A stretch of 64,000 nucleotides of DNA. It comes from Lagopus muta. Taxonomy: Eukaryota; Chordata; Aves; Galliformes; Phasianidae. This document shows positions 50,104 to 62,426 of this stretch, one piece after another. The stretch lies in NCBI RefSeq assembly GCF_023343835.1, contig NC_064447.1, positions 2,232,001-2,296,000 on the forward strand, in the 5' to 3' direction. The translations under genes were made by a program, and so were the position numbers. Position 1 is the stretch's first letter. Every line of letters begins with the position of its first letter. The notes below the pieces were generated by a model. That model was not told where the DNA came from. It did not search any database and saw nothing but the letters and a program-made list of their open reading frames with translations.

Positions 50104-50350
50104 GGGCGGGGGGTGGACGCGGGGCCGCCCCGCATGGGAACCGCAGAACAGCGCGGAGCCGGAGCGGAGCAGCGGATCGGGCCGGGACGGCGGCGGCTGC
50201 CCCGGGTTGTGCGGGAGAGGAGCGAGAGGAGGAGGAGGAGGTGAAAGAGCGGGAGGAGGAGGGGAGGGCTGCAGGGGGCGGGGGCGGCGGGGGGAGGTAC
50301 TGCCCGCATCCCGCCCCGGCCGGATCCCCCCCACCCGCATCCCACAGGCG
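50104..50350 (-). promoter_or_regulatory. GC-rich promoter of the long septin transcript
   Basis: CpG-dense sequence immediately upstream of the ATG at 50103, with GGAGGAGGAGG and GGGGGCGGGGGCGG runs (Sp1-type GC boxes on either strand). No TATA box is seen. Confidence 0.5.
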
Positions 50351-50639
50351 CGGCATTGCCGGCTGGTTCCGGGGGGTCCCGTCCTCTCCGGCCCCATCGC
50401 GATGCTGCGGCCCTTTCCCCCCCTGAAAGCCAAGGGCAGAGCTGGGAATCCCCTCCCCGGCCCCACGGAGGGCAGCAAAGGGGTCTCCGACCTGCAATCC
50501 CCCTCCCCCCCCCCTCCAAGGGTTGCTCCCAGCGCCCACCCAACCCGGCTCTGTTGGCTGTGGGAGGGGGGGGATGTGAGGACTTTCTGTACTCGCAGTG
50601 ATTCCCTGCTTGGAAAAGAGGAGAAAAGTGTGAATTTCA

Positions 50640-51850
50640 GGCTGTGCGTTTAGAGCTGGGGTTTGCTGGGCGTTTGGGTTCCCATGGTGCTGCATCCTGG
50701 AGCATCTTTGTCCTTGTCCTTGTCCCAGAGCATCCTTGTCCTGCATCCAGGAGCACCCACGGGGACGAGCCAACTGATCCAATGCCACACTGAGCAGGGA
50801 GCAGAGAGTTCCAAGACAATTCCTGCAGCCCTCAGTGAGTTTTGGAGCCACGACTGTTCTGCAAAACCATAAACCTATGATGGGTAAACGTGTTCATCTT
50901 TAGGAACGACATTCGGGGCTCTCCAATGGCACAGAGGTGGGCTGGGACCCAACACCGGGGGCTGCTGATACGGCCCCACAGCCACCTCAAGGGGGATTCG
51001 GGGAGCACTGGAACGCAGAGATCTCTGCAGCGCCGCTGGAGAAGGTCCATAGCATTCAGCATCCCTGGCAGGAGGGGTCCCAGAAGGGTCTGCAGGCATT
51101 TCTGGGGCCTCGCAGAGGGCTTGGGAGCACTTGAGACCTCGCAGGGCCCTTCAGAGGAAGGCTTGGAGTGCTTTCGAGCTGCTGCAGGATATTTCTTTCG
51201 GTGCGTTTTCAGCCACTTGAAGGAGTTTCAGAAGAGTTTGGAGGAGCTTGAGAGCTGCTTGGAGCGCTGTTGGCTTTTGGGGCCACGCGGGGGGAGGTTC
51301 CTGGGGCAGCCCAGGTGCTCAGTGGATCCGCAGGGTTGGAATCACTCGGGGCGTTTTGGGGCTCCCCAAAGTGCCGAGCTGATTTTAAAGGACTTTTTTT
51401 TCAGAAGAGAAAATAATCCTGGCACCCTGCAGAGCTGTTGGGGCCCTTTAGGGATGCTCAGGGAGATTCTGGAGCAGCAGCTGGGAGCAGGATGGAGCGG
51501 TTTGCAGCAACGCAGAGGGGATTTTGGAGCCCTTTGGGGCAGCTTGCAGAGGCTCAGAGGAGGCACAGAGATGTGCACAGCTCAGCAAGAGGGTTTTAGG
51601 GCATTTCCCGGCCCAAGAGTGGGATTTCTACATCAGTAGAGTGGTTGGAGGAGCTCACACAGCACCCAGCAGGCTGCAGGCAAGGGAAGCTCCATGTCCT
51701 CACTTACATCCCCATTGGGCAGCAAGCAGGACACGGGGACAAGAACTGGCTCTGGAAGTCCCTATGCCCATCCCCAGTGCCTTGTGCTCCCCCCCATCCC
51801 ACCCCACAGACCCCACAAAGTCACAGCAAGGAAGAGCCGAGGACAGGAAT
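50640..51850. other. Intergenic region with an unexplained 249-residue open frame (50890-51639, plus)
   Basis: The sequence between the septin promoter and the RAB11FIP3 3' end repeats diffuse phrases such as TTTGGAGCCCTTTGGGG, GAGCTGTTGGGGCCCTTTAGG and GGAGCGCTGTTGG. This suggests an old, degenerate repeat array. The plus-strand frame across it has no signal peptide, membrane segment or domain that I recognise, and I do not call it a gene. Confidence 0.4.
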
Positions 51851-51860
51851 GGTAACAGCA

Positions 51861-53711
51861 TTTAATGGGACGAGAATCAAGACATCATTTAAGACAATAC
51901 TGCTTTCACCCTTTTGGGACTTCCTTCACATACCGGTGGGGAGAGAGGAAGGTTTTCAGGAAGGACAGGTCGGTGTGGTTTTGTTTTTGTTTTTGTTTTT
52001 CATAGGGGCTTTAAAGCATGGTGAATGTGCAAGTCAGTGCTTTGTTTGCTTAAAACCTTTTCCTGGTGCTTATTTACAGTTACAGTACCTCTTTGTGAGC
52101 GACAGGAAAAAAAGACGATTGTAGGAACTGGGGATCGGTGACCCCAAGTCGAGAAAGGCAGATCTCCAATATTTATATATTTATACATATATATATATAT
52201 ATATATGCTTTTGTGTTATACACAGATACATTTCTCTCTTCTTTTAAAGTATTAAAAAAATGATCAACCTTCGTTCTATAAAAATACCTACTCTACAAGA
52301 TAGAAAAATTTCCCTCTCCATGTATACACTGATTTACACCCAAAGCTTCTCTGGAAATGTACACGACGTGGCTCCATCCCCAGGCTGGGTGCAGGGCTGT
52401 GTCAGATGGCCGTGCTGTGGGGACACGGCGGCTGCTCCGGGCTCAGCTGCAGGGACAGCCCCTGGCTGACCCACGACACAGCGATGCGCTCGGAAGCATT
52501 TTGGGGGTCGCTGCTGCTCCCCTGTTTTTTGGGCTGCGTTGATGTTTCCGAAGCTTGGCTAGCAGGAGAAACAGCTGCTCTGTGGGCCTGGTGCAGCGAG
52601 AGATCCTGGGGCAGTGGGATGAGTGGCTGCTCCCACGGATGCACCTCGCTGCGGTCACCACGAGCTGCCCGCTGTGAGCGTGGTCTGTGCTTCCCAGCCA
52701 GCTGGCACTGAGTTCAGAGACCTCCTGCCCCTGGTAGCACAGGGATGGGCGATGCTGGGTGTGCTAAGAGCTCAGAGCAGCCACCCCATCCCTATCCCCA
52801 GCACAGGGTGAGGAGCGGGTTCTCCCTCCGGGATCACAGCCATCACCAGCAGAGCCCCGTTCCGTGCTGGGATGCTGGGGCAGCACACAGAGCTCAGCCC
52901 TCACACCACCACCTCCGCCCCAATCCCTGCAAGCAGGATGGAGGGGACGGCTCTGCCATGAGCTGCGCAGACCCTGCAGCAACATCCCACCCTGGAGCCA
53001 TGGGAGCAGAGGGCAGCGAGCCACAGACAGCAAAATAAATAAGGAGGTGGGTGACACTGCACTCACGCCCTGTCCCAAGGATGGCTGCTCCCCTCTCCGT
53101 GCCACCAGCAAATGAGAAGCCAGCGCGCTCTGTGCACGCGACCCGTTCCCAAGCAAAAGCAGCAGGGCAAGGATTAACTGCGCCAGCCGGATGAAGACAT
53201 TTGCATTAAGTTAATTAAAAAATAATAATCATCACCATAATTCTACAAGTCCAGGACGTGTTTCCCTCTTTCCCACATCTGCCCCGGTGAGTGAGTGTGT
53301 CACGGACACTTTGGCAAAGCAGACACCCAGGCTGGGTAGGGCAGCTGGGGAGGGGGGGGGAATCGTTCCAGCTCCATCCCGACCCCTGCAGTTCAGAGGA
53401 AGCCCTCCTCACACCCGTGCGGGGCCGTCCCAAATCCTTCCCACGGTTGTCCCCGTTGCCTCCATTTCTCCTCCAGGTTCCCTTTCGCCCCTCGAAGCCG
53501 GGTAGGGTTGCAAAAGAACGGAGTCAGACAACAGAGCCTCACTGCTGGCTCTCTGCCCCGCTGCTGCGCCGCCTGATTCCCCACCGATCCGACGCCACGT
53601 TTCCTTGGGCCTTCATCAAGAGCAAAGACTGTTGCGAGTCCCTCTTCCTCCTCTCAGAGCACCAAATCCACAGCCATGGCAGAGTGCGCAGCGCGCGGCT
53701 CTCGGCCGCCC
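51861..53711 (-). other. Probable 3' UTR of RAB11FIP3
   Basis: From the RAB11FIP3 stop, about 1.85 kb of sequence leads to a minus-strand ATTAAA (51866-51861). It is AT-richer than its surroundings between 51900 and 52350 and contains a TA repeat at about 52185-52206 and a T-rich stretch near 51978-52000. No other gene is visible here. Confidence 0.55.
52185..52206. repeat. TA microsatellite
   Basis: TA dinucleotides within the probable 3' UTR of RAB11FIP3. Confidence 0.85.
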
Positions 53712-56700
53712 TTACTTCACCTCCAGGATGGAGGGGTTGGTCTCCATGATGGCCACGATGATCCTGTCGATGTAGTCCTGCAGGCGGAAGTTGATCTCCT
53801 CTTGCTTTTGAATTGCTTCCATGAGCTGCGAGGGAGAGAAGGGAGAAGTGGTCGCTGCTGTCTGGGGATGGGAGGAGGGCATCGTTCCATGACTCCACAG
53901 GGAGGAGATGCCCTCAGCCAGCAGCCCTGCTCAGCCCTACCCCTGGACTAGAGGTCTCCAGGGCAGCTGTCCCAGCTGCTGGGCTGTTAATGCAGCTGCA
54001 GACACACACACACACACACACACTTGTGTTTGCTGATCCAGCCCAGGAAGTGAAGGCAAAGCAGTGCCACAAATTGGAAGGCAGCAGAATCCCCTATTCC
54101 CATGAATTAGGCCAAGTCGTAGAATCATCACAGAATCCTACAATGCCCTGGGTTGCAAAGGAGCACAATGCTCATTCAGTTCCAACCCCTGCTGTGTGCA
54201 GGTCACCAACCAGCAGCCCAGGCTGCCCAGAGCCACATCCAGCCTGGCCTTGAATGCCTGCAGGGATGGGGCATCCACAGCCTCCTTGGGCAACCTGTTC
54301 CAGTGCCTCACCACCCTCTGGGTGGAAAACTTCCTCCTAATATCCAACCTAAACCTCTCCTGTCCCAGTCCCAAATGCTCTTTAAATCATTGTGCTGTCT
54401 CATGACAGCTCCCGGGTGGGGTTTTGGAGAGAACTGTACTGCAGCCATGGCCACATGGGCTCCTGTTTGCTGGGTGGGAAGGGGAAGCCCCAGGCACCCC
54501 AGGGAGACACGGTCAGAAAGAAGCAGCTCCCTGTGCACGCACCTCATCTCTGGAGACTGAGCTGATCTCTGCCGCCAGGGATTCAGAGAAGGAGGCTGAG
54601 AAGAGGTTCTTGGCTCCCTGGATGCTCAGGTTGATGATCTGCCCGTTCAGCTCATCGTTCTGCTCCTTCAGGCTCCTGTTATCCTGTTCACAACAACCAC
54701 ATGTCAGGTGCTGCCTGGTGCCCCCAAACACATCCATCCAACCCCACTGCACAGCTGGGAAAGGCAGGGGCTTTGCAGGGCACTGGGAACAGCACACGTT
54801 CTCCTGACTGTGACTGGAGAGCCTCTGGAAATGTGGGACAAGTCTAGGGGACACAGCATGCATGGGTCCTACATACACACAATGCCCTTCAGAGGAAGAA
54901 TCTGAGCTCTCCTGTCCCTGCACAGGGGAGCAAGAAGCAGCAGGATGCTCCATGCATGAGCAGCTCCTGGGAGGGAGAACCCCACCAACCAAGGAGCCAG
55001 GCAAAAGGGGAAACAGCATCCCTTATTGCAGAATGTTTCCTCCCCCTTCCCAGCCTCACCTACCTGCTTAAGCTGCTTGATCTCCTGCTCCAGCTCTGTC
55101 TCTCGTGTCCTGCTGTTGTACTCCTGCAGCCCCATGCTGCTGCTCCGGCCTCGCCGTTGCTCACATTCCAGTTTGAAAAGCTGCAAGTGCTCAAGCTGCT
55201 TCCTGAGGTCCTCAATGAGCTGCAGCAAAAGGAAGAGGACAGCTGAGTGCTGGCACTGGTTGCAGCCCGTGGGACACACGGGTGGCCTCCTGGCTGGGAC
55301 CAGCTCCCTCCTGCTGCAATGGGACATGCTGTGAATCCCCACATTATGCCAAAACAACAGCAATTTCTACTCTGAGACCCCAAACTCCATTCCTGCCATG
55401 ATGGCAGGCACTGCTTGAGCCTCCAGATGGAATTACTTGGAAGAGGTGGCAGGGGTCCCATGTTTTTGGCCCCCAGACATGAAGACAGCTGAGAGCTCTC
55501 CCCCAGCCTGCTCTCTTTGCAAGCACCTGCTGGTTCCACGTGCTGCTGCCACAGCTCCTTTGATGCGAGAAAGCAACTGGCAAGGGTGGCACAGCCCTAA
55601 TGGGTTTCCAGGTGCAGGCAGATGCGCTTGGTTGAATTTTAACACAGGCAAAAGTGACAGATGTTATACAGCTAAGCTGCTGTACTACCTTTCTCCACCC
55701 AGACATGACCAAAGGCTCTTAAAATTGGCTTTAAAGATGCTGTTGAAACTAGAGATGCAAAGCTGCCAAGTTTTGGCAAGGCAGGGCTGCAGTGGGCAGC
55801 CAAACTCCTCACCTCCTGTGTCGACTCCTTTTCCTTCTGAAACTGGTGCCTCTCGTGGCTCAGCTTGTCCCCCATCTTCCTCTTGTTCTCCTGCTCCTCT
55901 GTGAGCTGCACAGTGAGGTCCTCAATCTCGTCCAGCAGCTTCTGCTTCTCCTGCAAGCACACGCAGTGCAGTGGTCACAGGGCTCACTGCCACCCAGCCT
56001 GGAGGTGCTGGGTGAAGTTTGTCACCTGCTGGTGCCAACAGCCCCACGCCAGGCATTTCCCTGTTTTCCTATGACCAACCCACCCCGCGCCCAGGCTCCT
56101 GGCTTGGCTCTGCCTGTGAGGAAGCCTTTGGCTTTCCAAAAGCCCCAAATGCCACCAGGACACAGCAGTTCTCTCCATCCAGTGCTTACAAGGCCACAGG
56201 GCATGAAGACGATGCTGCCTTGGCCACAGCGGGCACTGCTCTGTGGGCTCAGAGGCTGCGAATGGGTGCAATGCTGGAGGGCCTCCAGCTGGGCAGAGCT
56301 TTGGTTTCACATCAGTTTTAATCTTACATCCACCACAAGCTCCAACAGAACCACAGTGCAACCTCTGTGCCAGAAGTGAGACCTGCAAGTTCATCATTGG
56401 CAATGCTCCCATCTGGCCCTGCCAGGCTGCAGCCTCCCAACCCCGGCACAGGGAGAGGGTCTGTGAGAGAACACAGCATTCTGAAGACTCCACACATGGA
56501 TCCCAGTGACAGCTGTGTGCCTGGGCACGAAGCAGACCTCAACCCTTCCTGCTGCAGCCGCAGGGCTGTGGACTTGCCTCCAGCAGAGGGCACGAGTCCC
56601 TTCCTGCAGCCAGGCCACCCGCTGCTCCAGCTGCTGGCTGCCAGCTCAGGCTCATTGCATTTCTAACACCAGGTTTGCAGCCAGGCACTGTGAACCTGCT

Positions 56701-59700
56701 TGCAAAGCACTGCCCCGAGGTCAGGCTGTGGTGTCAGTGCTGCTGGGCCCGCCCTGAGCTGTGGGGAGGGCAGAAGCTCTGGCACACACACACACACACA
56801 CACGCACACACATACACATACGTTCTCACCTCCTCAAGCCTCTCGATGTTGGCTCTTAAACAAGGGACACAAGACCTCAGCTCGCTGTTCTCATCATCCA
56901 GCTGCTGCAGCCTGCAACAATAAGGAGACTTGTCAGAAAGTGCAGCAGACTGGGCTGAAGCATCACCAGCAATACCGAACCAGGACCTGCTGGAGGAAAG
57001 CCAGCAGTGATTTATCTTTTCACGCCAAACCCTGAGACTTGTACCCTCCCCATTCCCAAGGGAAAAAAGGGAAACCTGCACAACTTGGGCAGGTCCTTTC
57101 TCCAGGCCCATGCCCTCCACAACCAGATCAGATGTTATTTTTTTCAACTGAATGCTCATTTTGTGCTCATGGGCAAACCTCAGCATCACACAGCAGGAAG
57201 CAGAGCTTCATCTCTGAGTCCTTCAGGTAAAGCAACAGCTATCTGCTGTGCTAACTGTCCCACCACACACACGATTGAAAAAATCAACCAACCAACCAAA
57301 TGAAGTGCATCTGGGCTTCATTTACTGCAAGGGCTGGACGAGAGCAACATGCATTCTGGAAAGGTGGTAAAAACATCCCCCTGAATAACAAACCTGTCCA
57401 ATAAATGAGGTCACCTCCCACGCTACTCTTTCCTTGGGAAGCTAAGAGGCTGCACAGAGCTCCCTGCCCAGCCAGCGCCAGTCTGACAGCTCTTCCTTCT
57501 CGAGATGGGGTCGAACTCTGCCTCAGTACCCCCTCTGTGCCTCTGAGCAGCCTGCAGCCACGGCACACCCCTGCCAACCCTCCTGCGTCGTGGGCTGAGC
57601 CCTCGCCTTCCCTCCCAGCCTGCATCTGCTCAACAGCCATGGCAGCTTTTGGGAGCAGGATCAGACACCTGCCTGCTTCCAAGAGCTGAGTCACATCTGA
57701 GCATCAAACGGACTTCCACGGATCTTTCATGCAAACAAGTGCTAACAACCCCCACCTGCACTCACACGCTGCAGGGCAGAGCTGTGGATGGGGAGCAGGA
57801 GCTAAACTGAAACCTTATCGGGGAAATCCGAACAGTCTGAGGCCATGCTGGTGGAGGGGCCTGATTTTGGGATGAAGGGAAGGAAGGAGAAGCAGCCAAA
57901 CCTCAGGGCCTGTACTGATCTGAGGTAATCCTGCCCACGTGCCCAGGAACCCTGCCACCACTCGACCTGCCTGGCCCCACCTGGCCTGCAGGTTCTCGAT
58001 CTCGATGCTCTTCTCCCTCTCCATTTTGCTCAGCATCTCCCTCTGCTTCTTGATCTCCTCCAGGAGTGTTTGGTCAGCCCTCAGCTCCTGCTCCTTCAGC
58101 TGTTCCTCCAGAGCATTCGCTCTGTGGAGAGGAGAGAGATGTCAGAGAGCTTCACTTCTTCCATCAGATGCAGCAAGAAAACAAGACAGCCCACAAAATC
58201 CCCAAATAAAATAAGCTGTGTGGTATCCCTGCCCATTTTTCTACCTCTCCACGGTGCATCCAAACCCCTAATAAGGAGGTTAACCAGTGAGAGGGGAAGA
58301 GGGTGAGAGCACAGCAATCACTTTATGGCACACCTGTGGGTCTCAGTGCTGGCACTGCCTGAGTTGCGCCACCTCAATCAGAGCCCTGCTCTGGGGAAGC
58401 TGCTCAGGATGTGCTTTGCTGGGAGCCTGTGGGCTGTCCCTTAAGCAGCCACTTTGCTCAGACAGGCTTTTGCCAGATAAAGCTATTCTTCAACCAGCAG
58501 CAAGTACAAGGCTTGATTAAAAGCTGGCTGACACTTCTGGGCCAAGCTGCTAAAGTGAAAACATTCCCCTCTGCTGCAGAGTTTATCAGGGCTTAGAGAA
58601 ACCTTTGTCTGAATTGCTTGGTTCCATGACACAGCTGTTACTTAACAGCCTTACAGCCCTATAGATAAATCCTGGAGGGTTTATCTGCGGGTGTAAATAT
58701 GCTGCTGGAAGAGAGGAGCCTGCCAGCTCAGAGAGGGCAGCCATCAGTTACCGTGGGATCCACAGGGCTGTGCTGCAGCGGGGGCTGAAATCAGTGGGGC
58801 TGCGATGGGGCAGAGCAGGCACAGACCCTGCTGCACATCCATCTGAGCAAAGCCCCTCTCCCTGAACAGCCTTCCAGCAAACACAAACCTGCAGCCCCCC
58901 TGATCCAACCCCTGGGGCTGCACAGAGAGGTGGGCACACGAGGAAAGACCCACAGAGCTCTGTGTTTGCATGCAGCTGAGCAGAATATTCGCAGGGAGCA
59001 AATCCTGGGGATGTGCCCACGAGCCTGAAGAGCACCCATGGAACCCCACGATCCCAAGGAGAGCCTGGCCAGCTCCTTTACCTGTGCACGAGCTGCAGGT
59101 TCTCCTGTTTGAGGCGGCTGTGCTGCTCACCATTGGCAGCTGTGTCCTTCTCCAGCTCCGTCACCCGCTTCTCCAGAAAGACCACCTGGGTGGGGGAGAG
59201 GCACAGCTCAGCACAGACCCCCAGCAACAGGCAGTGCATCACTCCCAACCCCCCCTCAAAGCAGGAGCCACCCAAAAGGGGACAGCTGCCACCGCAGCCA
59301 GGCTTTTGCTCAGATTCTACGTTGGTTTCCCACGTGTCCCAAGTAGAAACATGGGGCCAAACGCCTCCCTGCTTCCCTTCTTCATAACAAGATGCTACAG
59401 CAATGCCCAGAGCAAAGGACCCCGGCTGAGTCTCATTCACACCCATGCACAAACAAAGCAGCCAGCAGCACGTCAACAGAGCCTGAACCACTGTGCTGCT
59501 GTGCTGGGGAAGCAGGCAAATGAAACTGCAAACAGCCACATGCACGTTTCCCTTTCCCATGCTGCTCCACACAGCTTTCAGCTCCTGACTGCAGAACTAA
59601 AAAAAGCCATTTTGAAAGTTTCATCACTGCAGCAAACATTTACGCAAGGCAGAGTTCACTCATCTTTCACTTTCCATCCTTCCCCTTGCTATTCTTAACC

Positions 59701-62426
59701 AGAGGTGTTCCAACAACAGCCTTCTGGTCCTCCTTGCCCTACCATCCCATGAGGACCAGCACAAAGCCACCAGTGGAAGATGCTGTCACCAGGGCCAGGC
59801 TTCTTTGCATGGGGACAGAAGGCTCTCAGGTTATGTCTCCTTCATTCAATGCAGGATTAGAGGCAATGCAGCAAGAGGAGCTTCAGCCCAGCCATCCCAA
59901 AGCCCTGCGTGCCACCACTGTGGCACACACAGCCCTGCTCCTCCTACCTTGTCTGTGATGTCCTCTTCTGTGCACTCCAACGTGTCCCTGTAGGACTCCT
60001 CCATTGCTCCTCCAGACAGTGTGCTGGTCTGGTGCAGCTGTCTGTAACGCAGCAAAGCCATCCCCACCCACAGCAGGGCGACCATCAGGGCCATCATAGC
60101 CAGACAGGGAGACTTCAGCTGACGACACCCACACCATACGGTCCCTTTCCCTCCTTCCCAGCTGCCACCTCCTTCCCTGGTGCTGGCAGAGCACTGCTCC
60201 TCATCAGGCAGTCTCTTACCAGAGCCCCAGCAGCGGAGTGCAGACGTGGACACATGCTGCAGGGACTTCACACTGCCATCAGCTGCTCTCGCTCTTTGGA
60301 ATAGGAGATAAGAGCCCCTGCTCCACACTTTCTCTCTTTAAGAACATGTGTCATCCACTAAAAGGACACAGTACTCTGCTCTTGCCACTGATAAAGTTAA
60401 CTACTGGGGGCAGTGGATGGGAAGAGAAATAGAACCCTGAGCTTGTTGGGAAACACCTATCTTAGCTGTGCTGCAGCTGAGAGCAGCTAATCATTAGCCA
60501 GGCCTTGCGACATCGCTGGCCACAGCTCTGCATCCATCTGAGGGCACTGCCCAGCTCTGATTGGTGCTAATTGTGCCACCGCTGCAATTAGCTCCACTGC
60601 TGCATGGCACAAGCAGCACTATTGGTTGTCACAGCACAGCCCTGCAGACCCAGGATGCTGCCTGGAGCAAAGCACTGCTGTTCCCAGTGCAATGTGGGGT
60701 CAGAGCCTGCAGCGTGGCACCCGCAGGGCTCACACCATGGCTGGCTCCTCCTGCATGGAGCAGCACACACAGGGTCTGCCAGCAGCAGGGTCAGCTCAGG
60801 TTAAGTGACATGTGCCCATGGTTTGGGCAATCCCCTTCCCTCCCCAAAAAGGGCAGTGGGTGTTTCCCAGCCCTACCATCCCCATCCCGTGGATCTCTGC
60901 TGCCCCTCTGTGACCCAAGCAGCCTCACTGTGCAGCAGGCAGGCTGACCAGGCTTTGAAACCAGCAAAGGAGGAGGAGAGCAAGAGGTCTCTTCAAACCT
61001 AAATTATCCAGTGATTATGTCATCTAGGCTCTGAAACTCACCCTGCTACACAATATGCTCATGCAAATATTCATGAAGCGTGGCTGGCATTTACTGAAGA
61101 GACCACAGCTGAGTACCAGGCTTGTTTTGCCTCCTCGCCCTGAGCACATATTTAGATTCTGAAGTCTTGGGCACATTTGTCATTTAAATCATGCCAAGCA
61201 CAACAGGGACCGAGCAGCAGAGATTTCTTGGCACAAGCAGAACGTGGGTAACAAAAGTCAGGGAAAGAACCCTGACCAAAATAAAACTCACTTCCCAAAA
61301 GCAAACATTACGTTATAATTACAGGACCTGCAACAAAAAGTGCTCTCTTGGCTGATCTGCAGGAGCTGGCTCTTCTCTGTGGTTAACATGCAGGGCTGTT
61401 CCCTGGGGAGGAGGCACCTCTGCCCCCATGGGGTTAATTCCAATCCTGCCCTCTGCTCTGCCAGGCAGGGGACAGAAGGTGAACCTGACACAGGAAGCAT
61501 GGGACAGCCTGCTCCCTTCTGCCTTCTTTCCTGCCCGTGTTTTCAACAAAGGTCTCCGAAGTGAGATGAGTGGAAGGAGGAAATTCAATATCAAAGCCTC
61601 GCTTCCTTTCCAGGAGGACAGACTTGCTGACCACAGGAAAAATTGGGAAGGGCAGGGCGAGATGATGAGGTTTAGGGCAGCTCCTGAATGCTCGGATTGC
61701 TGCACACTGTGCGCTGGAGCACGGGGATGGTGAGGTCTGTGCTTCCAGAGGGAGCGTGGTGACTTTGGGCCCCATCCTAACAAGCTGCCCCTTCCTCTGA
61801 GTGCCCAGCCCCTGCTTGGAAAGGGGTGAAGGGAAAGGCAGAGACCTCAGAGGGCAGCGTTTTCCCAAGCAGGGCAGAACAGAGAAGAGATAGGTTGTGA
61901 ATAAAAGCAGGACACGGCAGGATGGGGAGAGGGGTGCATGGAGACAGGACAGACCCCAGAGCAAAGTGCTGCCTTTCCTGTGCAATCTGGGATAAAAACA
62001 CCCACCAGGCAAGGGCAGCTGGCACACCAGCAAGCCTTAGGACAGTGCCACAGGGCAGAAAAAGCAGAATAACAGAGAGGTTACCTGCAGCTGACCCCAG
62101 AGCTCCCCCTGACCTGACCCATCCCAGCTGCACCCATGAGGCCAAGACCCAAGGGCTGCCCTGAGCAACAGGGAAAAGCCTCCCCTGCTTCTGTCCTGGG
62201 AGAAATCGGGCTGGCAGCCACCTCCAGCTGCGGGCACAAGGGAGCAATCTCCAGATCAGAAGAAGGGCTAATGGAAAACAGATCGGAATGAGACCCATTT
62301 TTCCCCAAGAAAAGAAGACGTTGTAAACTCATGCTGACAGCAAGTGCGGGCACCCTTCCCACAGCAGCAGTAACCCAAGCACAAGCTTACCTTGCCACCT
62401 TCTTGCTGGAGAGTCTTTTATTCGGA
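53712..62426 (-). CDS. RAB11FIP3: RAB11FIP3, C-terminal half; gene runs off the right edge
   Basis: RAB11FIP3 (arfophilin/Eferin) is a Rab11 and Arf6 effector that brings recycling endosomes to the cleavage furrow and midbody. Nine coding exons seen: 62391-62426, 59948-60041, 59082-59185, 57981-58121, 56830-56911, 55813-55950, 55064-55219, 54543-54683 and 53712-53825. All are in phase, about 334 residues. Most is coiled coil ([69 protein letters not shown]). The last exon holds the Rab11-binding domain ([20 protein letters not shown]) and ends LEVK. That ending separates it from RAB11FIP4, whose end I remember as different. The EF-hand and proline-rich N-terminus must lie beyond 64000. Septins and this protein both act in cytokinesis, but adjacency alone does not imply joint regulation. 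Confidence 0.93.
54000..54024. repeat. AC microsatellite
   Basis: About 12 CA dinucleotides in a RAB11FIP3 intron. Confidence 0.9.
54119..54376 (-). mobile_element. CR1 LINE fragment
   Basis: Reverse-complemented CR1 3' end: TCACAGAATCCTACAATGCC, CAGGCTGCCCAGAGCCACAT, TCCTAATATCCAACCTAAAC. About 260 bp in the intron next to the last RAB11FIP3 coding exon, 0.16 kb from the exon at 54543-54683. Confidence 0.9.
56784..56822. repeat. CA microsatellite
   Basis: An imperfect CA repeat with a few G and T interruptions. It ends only about 6 bp from the splice donor of the RAB11FIP3 exon 56830-56911, so on the transcribed strand a GT repeat begins right inside the intron. Confidence 0.85.

Noticed and set aside
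60220-60293. Extra RAB11FIP3 exon (minus) with reasonable splice signals
   Set aside because: Its 74 nt would break the frame between exons 62391-62426 and 59948-60041, which join correctly without it. It may be a rare alternative exon or chance.
53712-62426. Calling the coiled-coil gene RAB11FIP4
   Set aside because: The C-terminal [11 protein letters not shown] ending is that of RAB11FIP3, and the gene lies with other 16p13.3-type genes.
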